Source: Notamacropus eugenii
Taxonomy: Eukaryota; Chordata; Mammalia; Diprotodontia; Macropodidae
DNA: 64,000 nucleotides
Assembly: GCF_028372415.1 (NCBI RefSeq)
Contig: NC_092873.1
Span: 350,363,890-350,427,889 of the forward strand
Reading direction: 5' to 3'
Shown here: positions 32,729 to 44,600 of the stretch, piece by piece
Position numbering within the stretch: position 1 is the first letter of the stretch
Layout of the letters: the number at the start of each line of letters is the position of its first letter
Made by a program: the position numbers and the translations under genes
Notes under the pieces: generated by a model
Databases searched by the model: none
Told to the model about the DNA's origin: nothing
The model's input: the letters and a program-made list of their open reading frames with translations, nothing else

Positions 32729-33474
32729 TTGGACTAGAGAATTTTGGAGAATAGCAACTCTCCAATACAGGAGAGCCAAATATGAGGAAGTCTATTACTT
32801 GGAGATTCCAGATTCCCCCATATCACAAACATCAGGATCATGTCATTCCAGGTACCAGAAAGGGAAAAAAGAAATCAAAGAAGACCAAAGTGAGGGATTA
32901 CTAGAGGAAGATGGAGCCTGGAGTCACCTGCAGATGGGCGAATTTATTTCTCTCTTTCTCTAATCCCTCTTGGCCCCTACCACTTCCCAAACCCAGGCTC
33001 CAGCCCATACCCCAGCATGGCCCCTTGTTATAAATGATTCATCTCAACAGCAGCTGGATTCCTCAGATGGGATGTGGCCGTTCCCTGGAGGGAAAGAGAA
33101 AGGAAATAGTGAGGCTGGGAATGGGGAATGGGGAAGAGCAGAGAGAGTTTCCCTTAACCCATACCATAGAATCTTGGAGTCACCAAGTCACAACATTACA
33201 ATGTCTTAGAATTGGAAGGGAACCCAGGCGTTTTCTATTCTATGTACTATATAGTCGTTGGAGTCAAGTAGTCTTTCAGACTCAGCTTGTTGTCATAGAT
33301 GCCTAAGATTTGGAAAGTGAGATTCCCCATGGGGTCCAGGAGAACAAGTAACCCTGCTCATTGCCCAGAAAAACACTTGAGCCCCTGGAGAACTTAGAAG
33401 AGGGAGTAGGATGGATTGTCTTGTTCTCTCTTTTTTTTTTTTTCTAGGTGGGGGAGGAGTGGAGGAGGAAACAA

Positions 33475-33620
33475 CATGGATCATAGCATTTATAATAATA
33501 AGAACCCTTATTGACCACCTTAGTCCAATGCCCTTATCTCTGTGGATCGGGAAACTGAAGTCCAATGATTCAATGACATATTCAAGGTCACGTAGAGAGT
33601 GACAAAAAGGCAAGGGAAAG
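33475..33620 (-). repeat. SINE fragment near the SGCA 3' end
   Basis: Reverse-oriented MIR-type text: 'gatcgggaaactgaagtcc', 'caaggtcacgtagagag'. It lies about 400-540 bp beyond the SGCA stop codon and may be part of its 3'UTR or flank. Confidence 0.55.
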
Positions 33621-34015
33621 GGGCTGAACTTGTAGTCAGGGTGACTGAAGTTCCACTTCAAAGAATTGACTCACAAGGGTTCTGAAATCCTGGAGTGGGT
33701 TACCCTCAAACTGTGGAAGATGTGATTTTCTTTTTTCTTTGTGGAGAGGATCAAGATTTGAACACTGGCTCCCTGTCTCCAAATTCAGCTCTTTCTTAAA
33801 AAAGTGGGGGTAGGATCATAGAAAAGCAGTTATATGCAGATGCCAAGTACTCTGGATTTCCCTGCTGGAAATTTAGGAAATCTGTATCCACCCCTTTGGG
33901 TAAAGGTTCCCCACCTCCAGCCCCTGTACTAAGACCGTTTGTGGTAGATGTTGGTGCTCCCCATGATGTGCCCACTTCCCATCTAGTCTGACTCACCTGC
34001 ATAGGTCAGAGGTCC

Positions 34016-37000
34016 TCAGTGCTGGTCCAGGATGAGGGGCACCTGGGCGATGTCAGAGCAGGGAGGTAGCCGCTCACCCGTGCGCACATTGAACATGGGC
34101 AAGGTGGAGAGAGGCCGAGGCACTGACCGGTTTGCTGCCATCTGCCTCAGTTCCTCTGTGTTGCCGTGAATGGTGCTGTGGTGAACCATCTGGATGCTGT
34201 TGGGGGATCAGTAGAAAACAGGTAATCAGCGCCTACAAGGATCTGACATAGGGGAACATACAAACTATATGGTAGAGATTGCTGGTTTTCTTCCCAAGCC
34301 ACAAAGCTCGTGTTTGGTGGCAGATCAAAAGCTATATGCTCCACAAAACTGTGAGGAAAATGGGACAAGACAAACACATACAGTGAACCTATGTGTGGAG
34401 AACATGGCAGAATACTTGTGAGGCAGGTGTCATGTCAAATCACATCCATATGCAGACCCAAAATATAGTACATCTTGGTAAACTCACACCTTAGCTCCCT
34501 CTAACTTCTGCCAGTGCCCTATGAAGTCAGGTGCCAAGTGATGAAGGGGCACTGGGAGAGAACAAATCTGGGCATAGTGCCAGCTTGTGCAATCACTGGA
34601 GAATAAGGATAGCCAATGCCATTTTGTCCTAGATAGCTAGGAATCTCTGTTAGGTTTGAAGACACCTCTCCATGAAGGAAAAGCCACACCCTCCATAGCT
34701 GGGGCACCAGCTAGGGTTTCAGAACTCTCATGATCAATTCTTTGAAGTCAAATCTCAAGCTCCCTGACTACAAACTCAGCCCCTTTCTCTTATCCTATTC
34801 TATTCTTAGAGAAGGAGAACAGCAGGCCTTCCATCAGACATGCAGTGCTTCTGGATGTCTTTATGATCTTGGACTCTTTCATTTTCTTCTTTATATAAAT
34901 AATCAAAGTATGGGAAGGGTCCTACCAGATCATTTAACCTGACACCCTTATTTTATAGAAGAGGAAACTGAGGCCCAGGGAAATGACTTGGCCAAGGTCA
35001 AACAGGTAGATCTGGAATTCCAGCCCAGATCCTCTGGTTCCAAATTCATTGCTCTTTCCACTAAGCACCATTCTTATGATTCCTTTTTTGTCCCTGGAAG
35101 CCATCTCAACCCCCTCCCTCCCTCCACCCCCAATCTTAGTTGGGTCACTGTTCAGTCACAGTTACTGTAATATGAAAAGAGTAGTTAAGTAGGTGCATCA
35201 AACAGCAAGGAGACACCGCCTCTGTCACTTATGGGACCCAGTGCCCATATCACCAGGGTATCTTAAACATTCCAGGACAATTGATGTGTCCACAGTAACC
35301 GTAAAATACTCGATCCTTACTCCATAGCTTGATGTCCTTCCACCTTGTCCCTGCTTCCCCCCTTCCCAGTCCACTTCCCAGTCTTATCCCATCTTCCAGA
35401 ATTCCCTGCCTCTGATTTGGCCTCTGTATTCATTCAAACCTATGCTCACACCTCCTTCTCCTTTAAGTTCCCCATCTAACCCCTTCCTCATCCACACGCC
35501 AAGAAACCTGCCTGATTCCTCCCACCTGGATCTGTCCCCTCCAGCCCTCCAGCCCTGGTATTGACAGTTCTGTTCAAGAGTCTTCCCTTGTCTCTCAGTC
35601 TCTTTCCCTTCATCCCAACTTCCAATTATTGTCAAGGACACCACAATTCTCGTAGTCATCCATGGGTATAACCTTGTTGTCATTCTCTACTCCTTACATT
35701 CACTCCACATATCCAATCTTGTTCAATCTTGTCATTTCTGCATTCACATCTTGCATGTACATTGCCTTATATAGCAACCATCCTACTACATGCTCTGTTA
35801 CAGGCCCTCGTCACCTCTCCCTTGGACTGTTGCAATATTTCCTCCTAATTGGCCTCTCTGTGTCAATCCAGCCTCTACTCAGCTGCCAAGTGACTTACCT
35901 AAAAAACAAGTCTGACCATGTCACCCTTGGGATCTATAACCTTCCATGGCCTCCTACTACCTCTAGGATCAAAAATAAAATTCTCTGTGTGGCATTAAAA
36001 GCCCTTCAAACCTGACCAGTTTTCTCCACTTTTGTTGTTCAGTTGCTTCAGTCATGTCTGACTCTTTGTGACCCCATTGGGGGTTTTGTTGGCAAAAATT
36101 TTGGAGGGGTTTGCCATTTTCTTTCTCCAGTTCATTTTACAGATGAGGAAATGGAGGCAAACAAGGTTAAGTGACTTGCCCAGGGTCACAGAACTAGTGA
36201 GTGTCTGAGGCCAGGGAGATGAATCTTCTGATTCCAAGCCTGGTGTTTACATTTCGTGTTCTGCATAATCCAGAAACTCTGGCCTACATCCTGCTCCTCA
36301 TATACAATATTCTGCATCTCAACTCCTTGCCTGGAACTGGCAGTCCCTTACGCTGGAATGTTTTTCCTCCTCACCTCCTGCCTCCTATCTTCCCTGACTT
36401 TTTTTTTTAAGACTCTGCTCAAATCTTACTTTCTGCATTCATTTCCTGTTCTCCAGATCTGATAATGCCTTCCCACTGAGATTTTGTATGTACGTACTTG
36501 TTTGTATGTTGTCTCCCAGGGACCATGCATATTTTTGCCTTTCTATGTATCCTTAGTACTTAACATGATGCCTAACTGATAGTGACTAATAAATGCTTAT
36601 TGAAAAAGATTTCCCTGTGTATCCTTTTCCCCCCATTTCACTGGAAGCTCTTTGAGGACAGGGACTGTGTCATCTTCCTCTAGGTTTTGCTCCTAGTGTC
36701 CAGCACAAGTCTCTGACCAAGGGAGCTCAGTACAAAATGGCATCCACTAGCTTCCGATTTTAACTAATTATTCTTGCTAACAAGGTCTTAAGCTTGGTTA
36801 TTTCTTACCCAGTGAAGAGTGCTATCAGTCCCCGCTAAATTTAGGTGCCCTGAGATGAAGCACTAATCACCTTGCCCTAGTTACAGCTCTGAAGGGAGGC
36901 TCTAGTATTCCATCCAGAGGTAAACTAGGCCTCTGACATGAGTAAATTCATCTCATTTCAAACTCCAAGTCACATATGGGGAGAGGATTATTCATGGTCA

Positions 37001-40000
37001 CAAACAGTGGCAGTCTCAGGAGCCTAGAAAAATTACAGTCTATTAGATTTGAGGCAGAAGCTGTCTTTTTAATCATGGTATTCTGGTCCCCCACCCCATA
37101 CCCCAGTACCTAGCTTGTGGTAGACTTGGTATACAATAAGCACTTAATGTTTGTTGAACTCAATCAAGTTATTACTTGATGAATTGAGATTAGACTACAC
37201 AAAGCCTCAAATCTGATCAGCATGGAATTTCCTTTCCCAGAAGGCTTAGGGAACAGGATATGTTGGAATGTGAATAAACTTTGGAAAAGAAAGTTCTGTC
37301 TGAAGCAGGGGAAGGGATAGAATGACCTCTAGAGTCTGGAATTCATCTGAAAAAGTTGTGCAAACCTCAAATTTACATTTCTAGGGGAAAAAAAGAAGAG
37401 AAGGGAGGAGAAGCAACTGTATAAAAATTTGGGAGGGGAGTCAGGTAGGATGGGGAAAGAGAAGACCAGGAATAAAGAGGAAAGAGAGGATCATGGGGCA
37501 GCAAGCTTAGGGATTCCTGGAGTCAGGAAAACCCAGAGATCAAATCCCTTCTTCCCTCCCAGATCCCTCTTGGCTGAGAGACCCTGGGCACCTTACTTGG
37601 CCTCTCTGGACCTCAGTTTCCTCACCTATGAAATGGGGACAATATTGCCACCTAATCACAGAGTGGTTGTGAGAACCAAATGAGACTGTCTTTGTCAAGA
37701 AATTGGCAGTCCTTAAAGTATTATGTTTCAGTGCTAGCTACTGTTAATATTATCCAGCAACACACAGATCTGGGGAAATAATCTGAGTTCTTGTTTTCTT
37801 TCCATGACTTGAGCCAGAGGCTCTCTTTTCTTTTTCCAGATTCTTCACCTCTGCTTCATCCTCCACATGAACATGTCAACACAAATGTTATAAGGTGTGT
37901 GTATTTGGTCATGCACACATGGAAAGCTGGGTTCCAAAATGAATTTAAGTCACACACGCTAAAAGCATGAAATACTGTCATGCAGAAATACAAGCACAGG
38001 CTCCCTAACGATATACGTCTGCCTGCATCCACCGACACATACTTGCTCCATGTCAACCTCCATTCTGCCACGGGGACTCATCAAATATGCCCTCCAAAGT
38101 ACACACACACGCAGACACACACCTGCCTTTCCCCACAGGCTCCTGCGATCATGCATTGCTAGATATATACAAGCCCCTGAGGGCATGAGCACTTTGGCTT
38201 TCCCAATGTTCAGTCCTTGTCCCTACCTCACCCAGGTCCCTTCTGCTCTCTGTGCCCCCTATGGGAGAGAACAATGGCCCAACTGTGACCCCCTCAACAG
38301 GGTTCTGATGTTGTCATAATGCCTACCTTGAGTCACCGTAGAGATTGCCTTGTGCCCCTCTCCCCGATCCCACCAGTTTGCAGGGCCAAGCAAGGGGCAC
38401 ACAACCTCAGTCTGTCTTCCCACCAGGGGAAGCCACTAGTCAGAGCTGAAAGGGAAGGGGCTCCAGGAGTCAGAGACCAGCCTCACCCAGTCAGCCTACC
38501 GACAGTCCCTGACTAATCAGGATCGGCCCTTCTGAGAGTCTTTCCCTCCACCAACCTGGAAGTCATAACACCTAACTCTCCTCACCCAGCCGAGGCTGGG
38601 GAGGAAGAAGTAGAGGGGACCCCTACACCTCAACACCCCTCTCCACCTGCAGCCCCAGTCTCTGTTAATTCCCCAGAGGGACAGGTGCCTGATGGCACAG
38701 GGGCATCAGGGGAGAACAAAGCTGACAACCCAAAAAATCGTCGGAGACCGAGTCTGTCTGAGGTGATCCTATGGGCAGTTGCAGGTTCCAAGACACGCCG
38801 GGGAGTCTCGCTGGCCACCCTGAAGAAGGCTGTTAGCAACACAGGCTTCAACATGGTCCGCAATGCCCAGCGCTTCAAGAGGGTGCTAAAGGGGCTGGTG
38901 GCCAAGGGGGTGCTGAAGCAGGTGACGGGCACTGGGGTCTCAGGCTCCTTCCGAATGGGCAAGAAGAAGCTGAAATGCAAGAAGGCAGGACGGCGCCAGA
39001 GGCAGAAGCGCCAGAGGAAGCCGCTGCCCCAGGAGGAGCATCAGAAGGCCAAGGGACGCCCAAAAAAGGGGTCCCGCAAGCAAGCCCGCCGCTCCCGAAA
39101 GTAGTAAAGGAGGCCAGGCCAGTGGGACAAGGGTGCTCAGGCCAGCCGCAGGCACGGCATGAATAAAGGGAACTGTTATTTCACACCAGCCTCTGTAGGA
39201 TTCTTTGGGAGTCCATTGGTTTTTTGAGGGAGGGGAATAGAGTGTCTGCTGGGCATGGTGGGAGCTTCATGTTGGTAAGGGAACAAGGAAAACATAGGCA
39301 AGGGAGCGGAAAATGATGAAAGGACTCCTAAGCTAAACCAAAGCTCTCTTGGGACGCAGGGCCTGATGGGGAAAGGGAGGTTGGCTGGTGGGGGAGCTGT
39401 CCTCACTTTCATTCCTGAACAGGAGATGTATACGCTATTATGGACCAGATGGGATGGAACCAGATAGACATTCTCTGCCACTAGGCTTTCTACCACTCCA
39501 CCACACCTATGACACCAACCTCTGCAGCAAAGAGAGCTTAACCTCTATCATTCAGAGCTTGAACAAAATGTTTTCACACCCTTAGCATGAACAACCCTCT
39601 CAGACAGTTCCCATTTTCCCAAGAGAATTTCCCTAAATCCCTCTTTTCTCTACCATACTCACTCAGAAGTAGCCAGGTTTCTCTTCAACCTGCAGGAAAG
39701 AGTTAAAGATTGCATCAGTTGATGAACGCCAGACCCCCTTCTCAGCCTCTGCTTCCAGCCAGAGCCAACTATGATTAGCAGCATACACTTTAGGCTTGAT
39801 TTCCTCAGACTGGGCACAAGGAACTTGGGGTACTCATTTGCATACTATGACTGAATCCTCAAAGTTAGGAAGGGACAGTGTTAGAGCAAAGCTGGGTTTC
39901 TTAAAAAGAGACAACACTGAGAATCAACATGGAACACAGGATGGTGGTGGGAACTATCACCTTTTTACAAATCCTATGTAGGATTCAGTTATCTATGAAG

Positions 40001-41565
40001 GCTAAAAGGCCCAGTGAGAGATGTCAGTAAAGGGTCAAATGGTGAGCAAAAATCAAGTCATTCCCATAGACCTAGGAGAGAGCATTTTAATCCCCTGTCC
40101 TCCCAACCCATCTAAAAACCTCTGTTCAGGCTCCTAACAGCCCAGGCTGGTTCTAGCTGGAATCACAGGATCATAGATCACAGTATCATGGAATCACAGG
40201 ATCATAGGATCCACAGGATCATAGAATCATATAGTAATAGAGCATAGTATCATAGAATTATGGGATTATAGATCATAGGATCATATCATCATAGAATCAT
40301 AGATAGGATCATAGCTGGAAGACATCTTAGAACTCATCTCGTCCTACTCACATTTAACAGTGCAACAATTTGGGGCCCTGAGAGAGATGACTGCTATGAT
40401 CACCTAAATGCAAGAAATGGAGCCAGGATCCCCTGACTTCAGATCCAATGAGAGGAATGGAAAGAGGGAGAGGGAGAGAGACCAAGGGCCTGCCATGCTT
40501 TGCCCCCAACTCACACGCCCTCCCTTCGGCAGCACATGATGTAAGCCAGGATCAGAGTAAGAAGCAGGGCAACCAATAGGGGTACTAGGAGGGTGATCAG
40601 GGCATCTGTCAGGAAATCTCGGTCAGGTGCTTCTGTTGGGGGACAGAAGTATGGGTCATGCTCCAAAATGCCATCACCCCAGGTGGGCACTGGCCCAGGT
40701 AGTGCAGGTACCGACTTATCCACCTGATAAAAAAAAAAAAAAAAAAAGTAAAACACTGTGCTGAAGTGAACGAGACCCAGGAATAGTTTAGAGAAGAATC
40801 AGGGATGAAGAGAGGGAAGGAAGGGTTGTCTATCATCCTCACCTAGTGGAAGATTTCTGCATCCTGAACCCTGATGAAGACTTTCCTGGGCCCTCTGAGG
40901 GCAATGGGGAATGTCCATTAACCACAGGTGTAGTCACATTTGGAAACTGACCTCCCAATACCCACCTTCTCTAATTCCTTTTGCCTTCAGTCCAACAGAA
41001 AAAGCCCTGAATTTGGGTTTAAATCTCAGATTGGCTACTTTCTATCTGTGCGACATTAGGCAAGTCACTTAACATTTCTGAATCTCAGTTTTCTCCAGTA
41101 TAAAATGTTTGATGATCCTTCAGGGTTCACAGCCCATCTGTCCACTAGGCAGCTGAGGCCCCCTGGTGTGGAGAAGGAGAACCGCAGAATATGTGCTTGT
41201 TTTATAACACCTCAATCCTCTCACATTAAGGTCACTCTGACAGTATATATTACAGATATGATCTGAATTGGCAGGGGAAGTGGCTTGTAAGTCCAGACAA
41301 AAATGATAATAATCAATTAATTGATCAATTATTATCCTTTTCCTCTGTTCAGTGTGTTATAGTTAACAAAGTGCTTTCACATACACTCTTAGACCCTCTC
41401 TCTGACTTTGTGAGGCAGGTAGGGCAGGGCTGATTGCCTCCATTTTATAGATAAGGAAAGTGAGACTCAAAGAAGGTAAATGACTAAGGTCATGACCATT
41501 CCCTTTTGTATGTAAGTAGCAGAGCTGTATTAAGTAGTAGAACTTAAATTTTCTGACTCCTAGTC

Positions 41566-41633
<68 letters not shown>

Positions 41634-44600
41634 ATGGGGGAGGGGCAGGGTGTCTACATTCCTCACCAGGGAAACATTGCACCAGTCGACTCTGAAGTGT
41701 GGTACGAAGCTGTCATAGCAGGACAGAAGTGGCGGCTGGCCCTGGGTGCAGCGGTCATGGCTGGCGGGGGACCCTACCACCTTCAAGCAGGTGGAGAAGG
41801 GTCTGGCGGAACCCACTTGGAGGTAAACCCTGGGCCAGAAGAGATCATACCTGAGCTGCAAGAACTGCTCTGGCCACCAGGAGGTGCTGCAGGCTTGAGG
41901 GGGGGCAGGGAAATTCAGCATGGGGTGATGAGGGAGAGGAAAAGACGGTGAGGTTAGCAGAATGAGACATACATTTTTGGTCACCATTCATTTGGGAATT
42001 TGTTTTTCTTGACTAATATTTGTTGCAAATAATTTTTTTCCTTTTCTTTCTTTTTTTAGAGGGAGGGAGGGAGGAGATGGGAGGAAGAGAAAACAAATCC
42101 TTATTAACAGAATTAAATTTCTCTTTTTCTGAGGGTGTGAAACATACATACAAATAAAATGCTCCAGGGTGGGGAAGAGTACAAGACCATAAGACCAGTG
42201 GAAGTCTACAGGGATGTGTGGGGAAAGGGGTGGAAAGTAGGGACAACCCAATGGATTAGAAGAATTAGGGACTTACTCCTCCCTCCCTTTCTTCCATTGA
42301 AAGAATGGGGGTTGGGATGGGAAGACTATTAGAGGAAGTTTCCCTAGATTTGACTGATGGACAGTTTGAAAGTGTGAAAGGCAACATAGCGTCATGGATA
42401 AAACTCTGAATCTGGGTTCGGGAAGACCTAAATTCTGTTCCTGCCTCTGCCATTTACTTGTTGTATGTGGTCCAGATATCATGAAAGGAATGGCCCCACG
42501 GAGAGCTTACATCCTTGACATTTTTAATCACTGAGAAGACCAGGGAGCTGAGAAGGGCCATGGGGATCCCTCGCCAAGCCTACCCCTCCTTGCGGCCTTC
42601 AATAGGAAGAGGGACACGACCCCCACGGTCCAGAGCAGAAGTGATATTGAGTAACTGTAGCTCCCCAGGCACCCAGAGGCCACCCAGGGCAGTCAAAAAG
42701 CGTTGACCAATGGGTGAGGGCAGCACTTCCTCCACATCATGGCTTTGTACCAGAAATTCAGCCTCGTATGGAAGTGAGGGGCCTGTGGAAAGACAAGGAA
42801 CATGCTTTGGGCAGGATCCATGTAACCACCCAAACATCCTGTCCTAACATTCCCAATCCCAACTTCCCAGGCTCCAATACCCCAATCCGTTCCTCTCTTC
42901 TTCCATCTTCCCCCCTTCAAACTCCAAATCCTAATCCCATAGCCTTGTGCCTTCCTGAGATCCTTTTAAAGTTCTACCTTTCCATCACAGAATCATGGTA
43001 CCCCAAACTTCAATGCTTTGTGTTCCTCTTCAGTCCCTTCCCTAATATCAGCTCCCAACTTTCCAAACCCTGAGCCCACTCTCTGACTCTTATATTAATA
43101 ATAATTACATCTCACATTTTTCAAATTCTCCATTTCTTGTCCTTACCAGAGTCCCTCAGTCCCACCCCACTTCACCCCACCCTCCATTTTCGTATGGGAG
43201 ATCCCAGAAGATATGTAGTAGGGAGGGGGACAGGGTTACCTTCAGGATCCCCTACCAGCAGCACCAGTGTTTTTTGGGTTGTCTCAAAGCTCTCTCTGTT
43301 GTACGCTATGACCTGTGGGAGCGGACAGGGTGCAGTGAATGGAAGGAGGAGTAGAACCCCAGGCCTTGCCAAGGGGAGGAGAGTAATGAAAGGAGAGGAG
43401 GAGGAGGTAGGGGTGGGTGACATCTGTGCAGCTGGATATTGACTAATTGATATGCAAATGATATGTAAATAACATGCAAATAAAGCTCCAAGATGCCTTC
43501 CACCTCTGGGGAGCCACTGAATGTCAGAGCTGGAAGATACTCTTCCTATCATCTGAGCCCAACCCCTTCATTTTTCAGAGGTGGAAGGGTGAAAGGGGAG
43601 GGCAGATATAAGGGTTCAGAAGTCCGGGGTCACCATGGGGCTCTTTCTGATACCTCAATGACTTGTTGACCTCGGTCTTCAAGTGTAGGGGTCCCATAGA
43701 GGAAACCAGGCTGACTGGGGCTGCGCTGGGTGTAGCGGAGCCATCGAGGCAAATCTGGATGCCCTAGTAGGTGGGCATGGAAGGTGATGAGAGTATTGGG
43801 TCTGGGATCTGTGAAGAAGAGGGGAAGTAAACACAAGGGCACTTCAACATCTAGCTTTCTCACTTCCTGAGGAAAGAGGTATCCAACAGCCACCACCATC
43901 CCATGGGTACCAGGAATTACCTGTGTAGTCAGCTCTCAGGAGAGGTGAGTACCTGTTTCCTCAGCCCTTCTATCCTGATTGATCATAAAGGTCCCATGGG
44001 CCTCCTAAGATTTATTGGGGGGGTAGGGGAGTAGCCCTCCTCACCAGTATCAGGCAGATCCAGAAAACTAGCATGCTCCAGCGTATGAATGAAGACTCTG
44101 CCAATGAGAGGGTACAGCATCTGCTGGGCCACAATACCTCCAAACCAAGATAGGAGTCCTGTGGAGACAACAGTGCATATAGATCCAAATCCCAAAGGTT
44201 CAACCTCCCTTTAATATAATTTTACCAACCTCTAGGAGTAGAATCCTCCCTGGAGGTCAGGTTGAAGTGGGGAAAGGGCAGGTTAGCCAGAGAGTTGATG
44301 GGGAAGAGGAGCTACTCTTTCTCCTTCTCCTCTCTCTGGACTGGCCCAATATCTACCCTCTACCCAATATGCCCAAAGATGGGACCCTCCCATATTCCAG
44401 CAGAGCTGGCAGATATTGCCATTTTGAAACCACAGAGTAGCATCAGAGGTGACATGAGAATGTGGTGAATCTGAGGAATAGACTATACTGGGGGCAGATG
44501 CTAGACAGCTCTTTCCCTGGCCCTCAATTTCTGGGAAAAAGGAGTCTGCATAGAGTAATAATTGTCAATCATGACAAGATTGATTAGCAATAATCAGTTA

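Larger units (their letters stand above)
23096..34015. other. Intergenic region between COL1A1 and SGCA
   Basis: Nearly 11 kb separates the convergent ends of COL1A1 (+) and SGCA (-). I see no conserved coding exon or RNA gene. Listed separately are SINEs, L2 tails, a DNA-transposon-like element, simple repeats and the TG-rich block. The SGCA 3'UTR must occupy the right edge, but its poly(A) site is not obvious: the first exact minus-strand AATAAA lies at 32943-32948, over 1 kb beyond the stop codon, so a variant signal is likely. Confidence 0.75.
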
